In this document: positions 48,065-57,026 of the stretch, piece after piece
Position numbering within the stretch: the first letter of the stretch is position 1
Layout: each line of letters starts with the position of its first letter
Assembly: GCA_020735665.1 (NCBI GenBank)
Contig: CP085928.1
Coordinates: 620,001-684,000 of the forward strand
Length of the DNA stretch: 64,000 nucleotides
Direction: 5' to 3'
From: Lachnospiraceae bacterium GAM79
Lineage (GTDB): Bacteria; Bacillota; Clostridia; Lachnospirales; Lachnospiraceae
Position numbers and translations under genes: made by a program
Notes under the pieces: model-generated
What the model was told of the DNA's origin: nothing
The model's database searches: none
The model's input: the letters and a program-made list of their open reading frames with translations, nothing else

Positions 48065-48092
48065 TCAAACGAATGGAAGGTTTGATTATAAT
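48065..48092 (+). promoter_or_regulatory. inverted repeat and -10 box before thiI
   Basis: TCAAAC at 48065-48070 and GTTTGA at 48080-48085 form a perfect inverted repeat just upstream of TATAAT at 48087-48092. This could be an operator overlapping an internal promoter. No clear -35 is seen. Confidence 0.35.
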
Positions 48093-48151
48093 AGTATAAA
48101 ACAGGCGAAGAACAAATAAATAGAATGAAAATCGGAGGTTGAGAGAAGCAT

Positions 48152-49339
48152 ATGCAGTATAAGGCATTTATGATCAAATATGCCGAGATCGGTACAAAAG
48201 GTAAAAACCGGTATATATTTGAAGATATCCTTGTAAAAAACATTAATCGTAAGATCAAAAATTACGGTGATTTTTATATCCGTAAGGAACAGGGAAGAAT
48301 CTTTATCGAAGCAAAATCAGACTATGATTATGAAGATGTAGTGGGTGCATTGACCAAGGTATTCGGTATCGTGGGAATCTGTCCGATCGTGGTAGAGGAA
48401 GATACATCATTTGAAGCCATCAAAGAAAAGGTGATCGAATATGTGGATAAGGCATATCGTAAGAAGAACTTTACCTTTAAAGTAAATACAAGAAGAAATG
48501 ATAAGAGCTTTCCTATGACTTCGATGGAGGTCAATGCAGAGCTCGGACATTATCTGTTAGAGGCATTCCCGGATACTTCCGTTGATGTTCATGAACCGGA
48601 TGAGATCATTAATGTAGAGATCCGGAAGACGGTATATATTTATTCGATCACGATTCCGGGTCCGGGAGGACTTCCTGTCGGCACAAACGGAAAGGGAATG
48701 GCATTATTATCCGGTGGAATTGACAGCCCGGTTGCAACCTATATGATCGCAAAACGCGGTGTCCAGATGGAGGCTGTATATTTCCATGCACCGCCATTTA
48801 CCAGTGAGCGTGCCAAAGAAAAAGTAATTGATCTGGCATGTCTGGTTGCGGATTATGCAGGTGCGATCAAGTTGCATGTTGTAAATTTCGCAGATGTTCA
48901 GATGGCGATCTATGATAATTGCCCGCACGAGGAGCTTACGATCATTATGAAACGCTATATGATCAAGATTGCAGAAGAACTGGCAAAGAGAAATGACTGT
49001 CAGTGTACGGTGACAGGTGAGAGTATCGGGCAGGTGTCCAGCCAGACAGTATTCAGTCTTGCTGTTATCAATGATGTCAGTACATTGCCGGTGTTCCGTC
49101 CGTGTATCGGACTGGACAAGCAGGAGATTGTTGATATATCGGAAAAAATCGGAACATATGAGGCATCGATCCTTCCTTATGAGGACTGCTGTACAACATT
49201 TGTAGCAAAGCACCCGGTAACAAAACCGATATTATCTGCGATCGAGAAATCAGAAGCAAAGCTTGCCGGCATTATCGAGCCGTTATATGAAAAAGCGTTA
49301 GAGTCTGTTGAGACTGTAATGTGCAGAGCACAGAGATAA
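48152..49339 (+). CDS. thiI: tRNA 4-thiouridine synthase ThiI
   Basis: Adenylates and thiolates U8 of tRNA. An N-terminal ferredoxin-like domain and THUMP domain (about 1-165) precede the PP-loop ATPase with LLSGGIDSPVATYM. The C-terminal part holds ESIGQVSSQT and EDCCTTFVAKHP. No rhodanese domain is present, so this is the short Bacillus-type enzyme needing sulfur delivery by the preceding desulfurase. GGAGG is about 12 nt before the ATG. Confidence 0.95.
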   Translation: MQYKAFMIKYAEIGTKGKNRYIFEDILVKNINRKIKNYGDFYIRKEQGRIFIEAKSDYDYEDVVGALTKVFGIVGICPIVVEEDTSFEAIKEKVIEYVDKAYRKKNFTFKVNTRRNDKSFPMTSMEVNAELGHYLLEAFPDTSVDVHEPDEIINVEIRKTVYIYSITIPGPGGLPVGTNGKGMALLSGGIDSPVATYMIAKRGVQMEAVYFHAPPFTSERAKEKVIDLACLVADYAGAIKLHVVNFADVQMAIYDNCPHEELTIIMKRYMIKIAEELAKRNDCQCTVTGESIGQVSSQTVFSLAVINDVSTLPVFRPCIGLDKQEIVDISEKIGTYEASILPYEDCCTTFVAKHPVTKPILSAIEKSEAKLAGIIEPLYEKALESVETVMCRAQR

Positions 49340-49443
49340 GGTGAAGCAGAGACATTATGCAACACATGCAAAATTATTTGCTTGCCAGGATGTTGATTTT
49401 GCGGAATGCAAGGAGTGAACTGTACTCATGACAGAATAACATG

Positions 49444-49480
49444 AAAAAAGCTTGCCACTATAAAGGCGGCAAGCTTTTTT
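49444..49480. terminator. bidirectional terminator between thiI and the HPr-like gene
   Basis: AAAAAAGCTTGCC at 49444-49456 pairs perfectly with GGCAAGCTTTTTT at 49468-49480. The A run on the left and T run on the right let it work in both directions, fitting its place between convergent genes. Confidence 0.92.
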
Positions 49481-49536
49481 ATGCAGAATGACTGTTAAAA
49501 CAGGCATTCTGTATGTATGCAAATAGTCGATTGTGA

Positions 49537-49773
49537 TTATTCAACAACGTAAGGTTTGATTGCTGCAAGAATATCAGCAAGATCCTTTTCATCAGCGTGA
49601 ATGTTCAATTCAATTGGTTTTGAAATATCAAGACTGAATATACCCATAATTGATTTTGCATCAATAACATAACGTCCTGAGATGAGATCGAATTCTGCGT
49701 CAAATTTTGCAATTTCGTTACAGAATGCTTTTACCTTATCGATTGAATTTAAAGAAACCATTAATGCTTTCAT
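49537..49773 (-). CDS. HPr-like protein lacking the His15 motif
   Basis: A 78-residue protein of the PTS HPr fold. The segment AKSIMGIFSLDIS (Ser41) matches the regulatory Ser46 region of HPr. The active-site GIHARPA motif is missing: its place reads SLNSIDKVKAF. It therefore cannot carry phosphate on His15 and may be a regulatory paralogue in the manner of Crh, or may do something unrelated. The start at 49773 follows AGGAGGG; the frame extension was rejected. Single gene on the minus strand with its own promoter. Confidence 0.8.
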   Translation of the reverse strand: MKALMVSLNSIDKVKAFCNEIAKFDAEFDLISGRYVIDAKSIMGIFSLDISKPIELNIHADEKDLADILAAIKPYVVE

Positions 49774-49834
49774 GATTACCCTCCTAAAAGTTAGATTATC
49801 CGGAGCCATAACGACCGCGGATGTTTATATATTT

Positions 49835-49863
49835 ATAATATCTTTTGGAGAGGGAAAAGTCAA
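49835..49863 (-). promoter_or_regulatory. predicted promoter of the HPr-like gene
   Basis: On the minus strand TTGACT (49858-49863) and TATTAT (49835-49840) are spaced 17 nt. It implies a leader of about 55 nt. The region also carries the start signals of mtaB on the other strand. Confidence 0.65.
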
Positions 49864-49886
49864 TAATAAGAAAGGAAAAATAAGGA

Positions 49887-51206
49887 ATGCTGAAGGGAAA
49901 AACAGTAGCCCCTCTGACACTGGGCTGCAAGGTAAATCAATACGAGACAGATGGCATGATCGAACTCTTAAAAGAGGCCGGAATGACGGCTGTTTCCTTC
50001 GAAGAAAAAGCAGATGTATATCTGATAAATACATGCTCTGTTACAAATATGGCAGATAAAAAATCCAGACAGATGATACACAGAGCGAAGAAACTGAATC
50101 CGGATGCAGTCGTAATAGCGGCGGGCTGTTATGTTCAGGCTGCAAAGGATAAGCTGATGGAAGATGATCGTATATCTATTATTATAGGAAACAATAAAAA
50201 GAAAGATATTGTTCGGATTCTGGAGGATTATCTGCAGGCAGGCGTGACAGATGAAGGTATGCTCGATATATCAGCGGAAAAAGAATATGAGCCTTTGACC
50301 ATTAACAGTACTTTAGAGCATACACGGGCATATGTGAAGATTCAGGACGGTTGTAACCAGTTCTGCTCTTATTGCATTATTCCTTACGTCAGAGGAAGGA
50401 TTCGGAGCCGGGACATCGCATCCATTATAGAAGAAGTTGAACGACTGGCGTTGACCGGAGTAAAAGAAATTGTTCTGACAGGTATCCATATCTCCTCTTA
50501 TGGTAAGGATAAGGAAAATGAGGTAGGACTCGCAGATGTAATTGATGCAATCTCAAAAATCGAATCAATTAAAAGAATCCGTCTTGGTTCGCTGGAACCT
50601 AGTATTATTACAGATGAATTTATAGACCGCATTGTGGATAATGAAAAGGTGTGTCCGCATTTCCATTTAAGTCTGCAAAGTGGCTGTAATACAGTATTAA
50701 AAAGGATGAACAGGAAGTATACCTGCGAAGAATACTTTGAAAAATGTGAGATGCTTCGTAAGGCATTTGACCGCCCGGCACTGACTACGGATGTAATCGT
50801 AGGATTCCCGGGGGAGACGGAAGAAGAGTTTCGGGAGACGGTGGATTATCTGACGAAGCTTAATTTGTACGAGATGCACATATTTAAGTTCTCGCCAAGA
50901 CAGGGAACGGTTGCTGCCGGAATGAAGGATCAGGTTGCGCCTGAGATTAAAAATCAAAGAAGCGATGTTCTATTGGCTTTATCCGAAAGGAACAAACAGG
51001 CATATGAAGCGTCCTTCCGGGGAGAAAATCTCGATGTTCTTGTTGAAGAAAAAGTCCGGAGAGAGGGAAAAGACGGATATCGTGGACATACGGAACGATA
51101 TATGGATATTTTTGTGGAGGAAGAATGCATGCACAGGATCTGTGACCGGCAGACAGATATCATTAATCATGTGGTGAAGATTCCATACGGTGTGGGCGTG
51201 GAATGA
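49887..51206 (+). CDS. mtaB: tRNA (N6-threonylcarbamoyladenosine-37) methylthiotransferase
   Basis: Converts t6A37 to ms2t6A37 in ANN-decoding tRNAs. The N-terminal UPF0004 domain has LGCKVNQYETDGM with a first cluster cysteine at C14. The radical SAM motif is CNQFCSYC with C156, C160 and C163, and SLQSGCNTVLKRMNRKYT follows. A TRAM domain ends the protein. 439 residues is normal. AAGGA sites precede the ATG. Confidence 0.95.
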   Translation: MLKGKTVAPLTLGCKVNQYETDGMIELLKEAGMTAVSFEEKADVYLINTCSVTNMADKKSRQMIHRAKKLNPDAVVIAAGCYVQAAKDKLMEDDRISIIIGNNKKKDIVRILEDYLQAGVTDEGMLDISAEKEYEPLTINSTLEHTRAYVKIQDGCNQFCSYCIIPYVRGRIRSRDIASIIEEVERLALTGVKEIVLTGIHISSYGKDKENEVGLADVIDAISKIESIKRIRLGSLEPSIITDEFIDRIVDNEKVCPHFHLSLQSGCNTVLKRMNRKYTCEEYFEKCEMLRKAFDRPALTTDVIVGFPGETEEEFRETVDYLTKLNLYEMHIFKFSPRQGTVAAGMKDQVAPEIKNQRSDVLLALSERNKQAYEASFRGENLDVLVEEKVRREGKDGYRGHTERYMDIFVEEECMHRICDRQTDIINHVVKIPYGVGVE

Positions 51207-51270
51207 GCAGATTGCACAGCCGGATTATGCGCAAAATGCGTTACAACATATACAAATATGCGGCTTTAGG

Positions 51271-51299
51271 TTGAATTTTGCATGGGTTTATATTATTAT
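51271..51299 (+). promoter_or_regulatory. predicted promoter of the ireB-ruvX operon
   Basis: TTGAAT at 51271-51276 and TATTAT at 51294-51299 with a 17-nt spacer, 61 nt before ireB. Confidence 0.55.
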
Positions 51300-51359
51300 A
51301 GGGTAAGGTTTTTATGCAAAGATGCTGATGGCACTTGATAAAAGTAAGGATGTGAGTAT

Positions 51360-51623
51360 ATGAATAACAAAGAGAATACACAACATATTGCACAGCTGAA
51401 GGATAACACGATAGATGTAACACAGATCATAGGACAGGTATATGAAGCACTGACAGAAAAAGGCTATAATCCGGTCAGTCAGCTTGTCGGTTATATTATG
51501 AGCGGTGATCCTACATATATCACCAGCTATAAGAATGCAAGAAGTCTGATCATGAAAGCAGAGCGGGATGAGATCATAGAAGTTCTGTTTGAAGATTACA
51601 TTAAGAATAATCTGATCAAGTAG
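51360..51623 (+). CDS. IreB-family regulatory phosphoprotein (UPF0297)
   Basis: An 87-residue protein that in Enterococcus is phosphorylated by the IreK serine/threonine kinase and affects cephalosporin resistance. The conserved VYEALTEKGYNPVSQLVGYIMSGDP and SYKNARSLIMKAERDE match the family. It is first of the conserved cluster with ruvX and the DUF1292 gene. Confidence 0.93.
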   Translation: MNNKENTQHIAQLKDNTIDVTQIIGQVYEALTEKGYNPVSQLVGYIMSGDPTYITSYKNARSLIMKAERDEIIEVLFEDYIKNNLIK

Positions 51624-51714
51624 ATCGGGATCGTGTCGAAAATGATGGGGTCGGATGAAAAAAATCCCATCGAAAAAAGCTCGGATTACATGGAGAGAAG
51701 AACAGGATAAGAAT

Positions 51715-52152
51715 ATGCGGATAATTGGATTGGACTACGGAACAAAGACAGTAGGAGTTGCGGTCAGTGATGCGCTGATGATCACGGCACAGCCACTTGA
51801 AACAATAGAAAGAAAATCAGCAAACAAACTTCGACAGACACTTGCGAGAATAGAGAGTATTATTGAGGAATATCAGGCAGAACGGATCGTTCTCGGATAT
51901 CCGAAGAATATGAATAATACGATTGGAGAACGTGCAGAAGCGACCGAACAGTTTAAGGAAGATCTGGAACGTAGAACAGGCCTTGAGGTTATCCTGTGGG
52001 ATGAAAGACTTTCTACGGTAGAAGCAGAACGGATTTTGATGGATACCGGAGTCAGAAGAGAAAATCGGAAACAGTATGTAGACAAGATGGCCGCTGCGGT
52101 TATTTTGCAGAATTATCTTGACAGTCAGGCTCATGAAGGGCAGACCGAATAG
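51715..52152 (+). CDS. ruvX: putative pre-16S rRNA nuclease YqgF/RuvX
   Basis: A RNase-H-fold nuclease proposed to mature the 16S rRNA 5' end. [21 protein letters not shown] carries the first catalytic Asp, [16 protein letters not shown] the second region and [14 protein letters not shown] the third. ATG 51715 has AGGA upstream and gives 145 residues; the extension to 51655 was rejected. Confidence 0.93.
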   Translation: MRIIGLDYGTKTVGVAVSDALMITAQPLETIERKSANKLRQTLARIESIIEEYQAERIVLGYPKNMNNTIGERAEATEQFKEDLERRTGLEVILWDERLSTVEAERILMDTGVRRENRKQYVDKMAAAVILQNYLDSQAHEGQTE

Positions 52153-52172
52153 TCGAAAGGATTAGAACAGAA

Positions 52173-52445
52173 ATGGAAAACGACAGCATAGTATTTACAG
52201 ATGAAGATGGCAATGAAGTTGCTTTTTCTGTTATGGAGCAGACGACTCTTGGCGGAGTGAATTATCTGCTTGTTACGGAAGACGGAGACGATGAAGATGA
52301 TGGTTCTTTCCTGATACTGAAGGAGAATGCTTCAGACAGTGAAGGTGAGATGGCAGCATTTGACATCGTTGAAGATGACAAAGAATTAGAAGCAGTTATG
52401 AAGATATTTGAAGAGCTGCTAGAGGACGTAGATTTGGAGGTATAG
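52173..52445 (+). CDS. DUF1292 protein (YrzB type)
   Basis: A 90-residue acidic protein of unknown function. MENDSIVFTDEDGNEVAFSVMEQ and NYLLVTEDG match DUF1292. It is always near ruvX in Firmicutes and may help in the same pathway. Its end is 4 nt from the RNase J start, and carries the GGAGG site for it. Confidence 0.9.
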   Translation: MENDSIVFTDEDGNEVAFSVMEQTTLGGVNYLLVTEDGDDEDDGSFLILKENASDSEGEMAAFDIVEDDKELEAVMKIFEELLEDVDLEV

Positions 52446-52449
52446 AACA

Positions 52450-54114
52450 TTGAAAAAATTGAATAGCGATGCGGTAAAGATTATTCCATTGGGCGGATTG
52501 GAACAGATTGGAATGAACATTACCGCAATAGAGTATGAGGACTCTATTATAGTCATTGACTGCGGTCTGGCATTCCCTGAGGACGATATGTTAGGAATCG
52601 ATCTTGTAATACCGGATGTCACTTACCTTAAGGAAAACGCGGACAAAGTCAAAGGGCTTGTGGTTACCCATGGTCATGAAGATCATATCGGAGCCATTCC
52701 TTACATTGAGAAAGAACTCAATATGCCGATTTATGCAACAAAGCTTACGATGGGACTGATCGAGAATAAACTGAAAGAACATAATCTGATGAACAACACC
52801 AGACGTAAGGTTGTAAAATATGGACAGAATATCATTCTTGGAAAATTTCGCATAGAATTTATTAAGACAAACCATTCGATTGCTGATTCCGCAGCACTGG
52901 CGATCTATACGCCGGCAGGACTGCTTGTCCACACCGGAGATTTCAAGATTGATTATACACCGGTATTTGGAGATATGATCGATCTTCAGCGGTTTGCAGA
53001 GCTTGGCAAAAAAGGTGTTCTGGCATTGATGGCAGATTCCACAAATGCAGAACGTGAGGGCTTTACAAAGTCAGAAAAGACAGTAGGAAGAACGTTTGAT
53101 AATCTGTTCAATGATAATCAGAATCATCGAATCATCATAGCTACATTTGCATCGAATGTAGACCGTGTGCAGCAGATCATCAATTCAGCATATAAGTATG
53201 GAAGAAAAGTAATCATCGAAGGAAGAAGTATGGTGAATATCATCAGTACGGCTTCCGAGCTCGGTTATATCGATATACCGGATAACACATTGATAGATAT
53301 CAGTCAGATCAAGAATTATCCGGATGAGAAGCTTGTTCTGATCACGACAGGAAGTCAGGGTGAGAACATGGCGGCTCTGTCAAGAATCGCAGCGTCAATC
53401 CATAACAAGATCTCGATCATGCCGGGAGATGTGGTCATATTCAGTTCACACCCGATCCCGGGTAATGAAAAAGCAGTATTCAAGGTGATCAATGAGCTGG
53501 AAATGAAGGGCGCCCATGTAATCTTTGAAGACACACATGTATCGGGACATGCCTGCAGAGAGGAATTGAAGCTGATCTATGCGCTCACAAAACCGAAATA
53601 TGCGATACCGGTACATGGTGAGTACAGGCATCTGAAACGCCACGCAGAGCTGGCACAGGAGATGGGTATTCCGAAAGAGAATATCAAGATTCTGACAACA
53701 GGAGATGTTCTGGAAGTAAGCGAAGATAAGCTTGAGGTGACCGGAAAAGTTCCGGCACAGGGAGTCTTTGTCGACGGACTTGGAGTCGGAGATGTCGGTA
53801 ACATTGTTTTAAGAGACAGACAGCTTCTGTCACAGAACGGTCTGCTGATCATTGTGGTGACACTTGATAAATACAGCAATAACCTGATAGCGGGTCCGGA
53901 TATTGTTTCCAGAGGATTTGTATATGTAAGAGAATCGGAGACGTTGATGGAGGACTGTCGTGCAGTAGTGGAGGAAGCATTGGAGAAATGCTTGCGTAAG
54001 AATGTTACAGACTGGGGCAAGATCAAGACGACGATCAAGGATTCCTTGAGTGAATTCCTGTGGAAACGGACGAAGAGAAGCCCGATGATCCTTCCGATCA
54101 TTACAGAAGTATAA
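52450..54114 (+). CDS. rnj: ribonuclease J
   Basis: A beta-CASP metallo-beta-lactamase ribonuclease with 5' exo- and endonuclease activity in RNA turnover. The metal site is THGHEDH (His74, His76, Asp78, His79), with HTGDFKID and DSTNAER following. The beta-CASP segment has SSHPIPGNE and IPVHGEYRHLKRH. 554 residues is normal. It uses TTG 52450 with GGAGG 8 nt upstream. Confidence 0.96.
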   Translation: MKKLNSDAVKIIPLGGLEQIGMNITAIEYEDSIIVIDCGLAFPEDDMLGIDLVIPDVTYLKENADKVKGLVVTHGHEDHIGAIPYIEKELNMPIYATKLTMGLIENKLKEHNLMNNTRRKVVKYGQNIILGKFRIEFIKTNHSIADSAALAIYTPAGLLVHTGDFKIDYTPVFGDMIDLQRFAELGKKGVLALMADSTNAEREGFTKSEKTVGRTFDNLFNDNQNHRIIIATFASNVDRVQQIINSAYKYGRKVIIEGRSMVNIISTASELGYIDIPDNTLIDISQIKNYPDEKLVLITTGSQGENMAALSRIAASIHNKISIMPGDVVIFSSHPIPGNEKAVFKVINELEMKGAHVIFEDTHVSGHACREELKLIYALTKPKYAIPVHGEYRHLKRHAELAQEMGIPKENIKILTTGDVLEVSEDKLEVTGKVPAQGVFVDGLGVGDVGNIVLRDRQLLSQNGLLIIVVTLDKYSNNLIAGPDIVSRGFVYVRESETLMEDCRAVVEEALEKCLRKNVTDWGKIKTTIKDSLSEFLWKRTKRSPMILPIITEV

Positions 54115-54173
54115 GACGCTTTGATAATTACCTCATGCATGGGTATAGGCTAAGAAGAAAAGAGGAATGAACA

Positions 54174-54509
54174 ATGAGCGATGTTGTTGAACTCAGTAAA
54201 AAACTGAATGAAACGATAAAGGAATCGGAATTCTACAGGCACTATCTGGTGTGCCGCGAAAGATTATACGAACATCCGGATCTGCTTCGGGGGCTGAATG
54301 AGTTCAAAAAGAAGAACTCGGATATTCAGAACAATGCTTCGAATGATAATCCTTATGATGAGGTAGTTGCATTATTCGAGGAATATGATCCGATCGTTCA
54401 TGACACTATTGTAAATGATTTCCTTCGGGCAGAACGAAAGCTTTGCAGGATGCTGAAAACAATGTATGATGAGATAGCTGATGGGCTGGATGTTGACATA
54501 AAGCAGTAG
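54174..54509 (+). CDS. YlbF/YmcA-family protein
   Basis: A helical 111-residue member of the DUF964 family. In Bacillus, YlbF, YmcA and YaaT form a complex that guides RNase Y. Visible segments are SKKLNETIKESEFYRHYL and LNEFKKKNSDIQN. It follows RNase J by 59 nt, which suits a role in RNA processing, but that link is inference. Confidence 0.8.
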   Translation: MSDVVELSKKLNETIKESEFYRHYLVCRERLYEHPDLLRGLNEFKKKNSDIQNNASNDNPYDEVVALFEEYDPIVHDTIVNDFLRAERKLCRMLKTMYDEIADGLDVDIKQ

Positions 54510-54567
54510 GATATGTTACAACAGTTACGTAGTGTCTGAAGGCACGAATGGATAAGGAGATTAAGAT

Positions 54568-55056
54568 ATGGCTATAGATGGAGCACTGACAATGAAACGA
54601 GTACTGCGATTCTCGGTCGGTTTACTTGTGAATGTATTTATCCTGTTTATATTGGTTAAGGTGTTTGCGTTCGGATTCGGCTTTGCTTATGATGTGTTTG
54701 CAAGTAACAGCTGCAAAGATAAGGCGGATACAAAGGTAGTAGCAGTTACGATACTTCCGGATTCATCGATCAAAGATGTCTGTGAGACATTAGATGATGC
54801 CGGAGTTGTAAAGAATGCATATGCACTGATGATTCGTATCAGAATCGGTTCTTATGCAGCAAAGATCCAGCCGGGAACGTATGAGATTGCTCCGAACTAT
54901 ACAAATGACGAGATCATAACCGTGATAACGGGTGGCAAGCTGGACGAGAAGGAGAAAAAAGCCGAAAGCAAAAAGGAAGAAAAGGCAAAAGATAAGACGT
55001 CGGACAGCACGACTGATGCCAAGTCGGAAAATGATACAACGGAGAAAAGTGAATGA
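54568..55056 (+). CDS. short MltG/YceG-like membrane protein
   Basis: A 162-residue protein with one N-terminal membrane segment (about 12-35) and the LysM-like N-terminal module of the MltG family (VVAVTILPDSSIKDVCETLDD and IQPGTYEIAPNYTNDEIITVI). It ends in a Lys/Glu/Asp-rich tail. The catalytic endolytic transglycosylase domain is missing, so it cannot be the MltG enzyme itself. The position (after YlbF, before trmR) is where mltG sits in Bacillus. AAGGAG lies 8 nt before the ATG. Its end overlaps trmR by 4 nt. Confidence 0.82.
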   Translation: MAIDGALTMKRVLRFSVGLLVNVFILFILVKVFAFGFGFAYDVFASNSCKDKADTKVVAVTILPDSSIKDVCETLDDAGVVKNAYALMIRIRIGSYAAKIQPGTYEIAPNYTNDEIITVITGGKLDEKEKKAESKKEEKAKDKTSDSTTDAKSENDTTEKSE

Positions 55057-55709
55057 TAACAGATGAAAGAATTGCGTCCTTCATTAATTCATTTAACAGT
55101 GATTATGACGATGTGATAACTGCTATCAGAAAAGAAGCAGAAGAGCAGGAGGTTCCTATCATCCGTAGAGAAGCAGGCGAGTTCATCAAGCTTCTGATGA
55201 TGATAAAGAAACCGGTAAATATACTGGAGATAGGAACGGCGGTCGGCTTTTCTGCTATTTTTATGAGCAGGTTTTTGCGAGAAGAAGGACATATTACAAC
55301 GATAGAGAACTATCGACCGAGAATAGAAAAGGCAAAGGCCAATATAAGACTTGCACAGGCTGAAGATCGGATTACCTTATTGGAGGGGGATGCAAACGAG
55401 ATCCTTCCGACATTACAGGGATCATTTGATCTGGTGTTTATGGATGCGGCAAAAGGACAGTATGGAAGCTTTTTTCAAAAAACGATCCCATTACTTGCTC
55501 CGGAAGGAATCCTGCTGTGTGATAATGTATTACAGGATGGAGACGTGCTTGAATCCAGGTTCGCGGTAACGAGAAGAAATCGGACGATTCATGCAAGAAT
55601 GCGAGAATATCTGTATGAATTAAAACATGATGAACGGCTTGAAACAGCTATTTTAAATATTGGGGACGGAATGAGCCTGTCTGTACGAAAAGACGAATGC
55701 TGTAAATAA
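55053..55709 (+). CDS. trmR: tRNA 5-hydroxyuridine methyltransferase (O-methyltransferase family)
   Basis: A class I SAM O-methyltransferase of 218 residues. ILEIGTAVGFSAIFMSRFL and LVFMDAAKGQYGSFF match the family. Placement beside a U32 peptidase-family gene matches the Bacillus yrrM-yrrN-yrrO locus, where TrmR methylates ho5U34 made by TrhP. Overlap with the MltG-like gene is ATGA. A small-molecule catechol-type activity is less likely given the context. Confidence 0.85.
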   Translation: MITDERIASFINSFNSDYDDVITAIRKEAEEQEVPIIRREAGEFIKLLMMIKKPVNILEIGTAVGFSAIFMSRFLREEGHITTIENYRPRIEKAKANIRLAQAEDRITLLEGDANEILPTLQGSFDLVFMDAAKGQYGSFFQKTIPLLAPEGILLCDNVLQDGDVLESRFAVTRRNRTIHARMREYLYELKHDERLETAILNIGDGMSLSVRKDECCK

Positions 55710-55791
55710 TCGACATATGAATATGCGCGGTTGGTGTATGATATTACAGAATGAAAGAAGATAAATAAGAATTGAAAAGAGGATTGGATAA

Positions 55792-57021
55792 ATGACAGAT
55801 CGTAAAGTGGAACTGCTTGTTCCGGCAGGCAGTCTTGAAGTTTTAAAGGTTGCGGTAGATTATGGTGCCGATGCGGTTTATATCGGCGGACAGGCATATG
55901 GGCTTCGTGCGAAAGCAGATAATTTCTCGATTGATGAGATGAAAGAAGCAGCAGCATATGCACATGCAAAAAACGCAAAAGTGTATGTGACAGCGAATAT
56001 ATTTGCACATAATTATGATATCGATGGAATGAAAACATATTTTGAACAGTTAAAGGATACCGGCGTGGATGCTGTTCTGGTGTCTGATCCCGGTATCTTT
56101 ACACTCGCAAAGGAAACTATGCCGGATATGGAGCTTCATATCAGTACGCAGGCAAATAACACCAATTATCTGACATATAACTTCTGGTATAAGCTTGGGG
56201 CAAAACGCGTGGTTACAGCCAGAGAACTGTCGCTTGCTGAGATCAGACAGATCAGGGATCATATTCCGGATGATATGGAGATTGAATCGTTCATGCATGG
56301 AGCTATGTGCATTTCTTATTCGGGAAGATGCCTGCTCAGTAGTTACTTTACAGGCAGAGATGCGAATCGTGGTGCGTGCACACATCCTTGCAGATGGAAG
56401 TACCACATCGTAGAAGAGACAAGACCGGGTGAGTATATGCCGGTTAATGAGGATGACAGGGGAACCTACATCTTTAACTCAAAGGATCTCTGCATGGTAG
56501 AACACATTCCCGAGATGATCGATGCGGGTATCGATAGCTTTAAGATAGAGGGCAGAATGAAGACTGCGCTATATGTTGCAACGGTTGCCAGAACATATAG
56601 AAAGGCAATCGATGATTATATGGAGTCGCCGGAGCTTTACAGGTCGAATATGGAATATTATAAATCAGAGATAGCAAAATGCACATACAGACAGTTCACA
56701 ACTGGATTTTATTTCGGAAAGACAGATAGTGACTCTCAGATCTATGATAACAATACTTATATCAAGAATTATACTTATATCGGAAATGTGCAGCTGGTGA
56801 CAGAAGACGGACTTGCGGTATTTGAACAGAAGAATAAGTTTTCTGTTGGAGAGATGATAGAGGCGATGGACTTTGACGGCACAAATATCTCGTGCCGGGT
56901 AGAAGAAATCTACAATGACAAGATGGAGAAAATGGAGTCTGCACCGCATCCGAAGATGCAGCTCTATGTAAGACTTGACCGCCCGGTATCAGCGGGGATG
57001 ATACTCAGACGGCAGGAATAG
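55792..57021 (+). CDS. U32-family protein, likely tRNA hydroxylation (TrhP type)
   Basis: A 409-residue member of peptidase family U32. KVELLVPAGSLEVLKVAVDYGADAVY starts the barrel. ESFMHGAMCISYSGRCLLSSYF and NRGACTHPCRWKY carry the conserved cysteines for an iron-sulfur cluster. Homologues make 5-hydroxyuridine at tRNA position 34 from prephenate. With trmR just upstream it probably supplies the ho5U that TrmR methylates. Only one U32 gene is present here, where Bacillus has two. Confidence 0.85.
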   Translation: MTDRKVELLVPAGSLEVLKVAVDYGADAVYIGGQAYGLRAKADNFSIDEMKEAAAYAHAKNAKVYVTANIFAHNYDIDGMKTYFEQLKDTGVDAVLVSDPGIFTLAKETMPDMELHISTQANNTNYLTYNFWYKLGAKRVVTARELSLAEIRQIRDHIPDDMEIESFMHGAMCISYSGRCLLSSYFTGRDANRGACTHPCRWKYHIVEETRPGEYMPVNEDDRGTYIFNSKDLCMVEHIPEMIDAGIDSFKIEGRMKTALYVATVARTYRKAIDDYMESPELYRSNMEYYKSEIAKCTYRQFTTGFYFGKTDSDSQIYDNNTYIKNYTYIGNVQLVTEDGLAVFEQKNKFSVGEMIEAMDFDGTNISCRVEEIYNDKMEKMESAPHPKMQLYVRLDRPVSAGMILRRQE

Positions 57022-57026
57022 GGAGG

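Noticed and set aside
49357-49431. 24-codon frame after thiI
   Set aside because: No ribosome site, no conservation evidence, and its sequence has no protein-like pattern.
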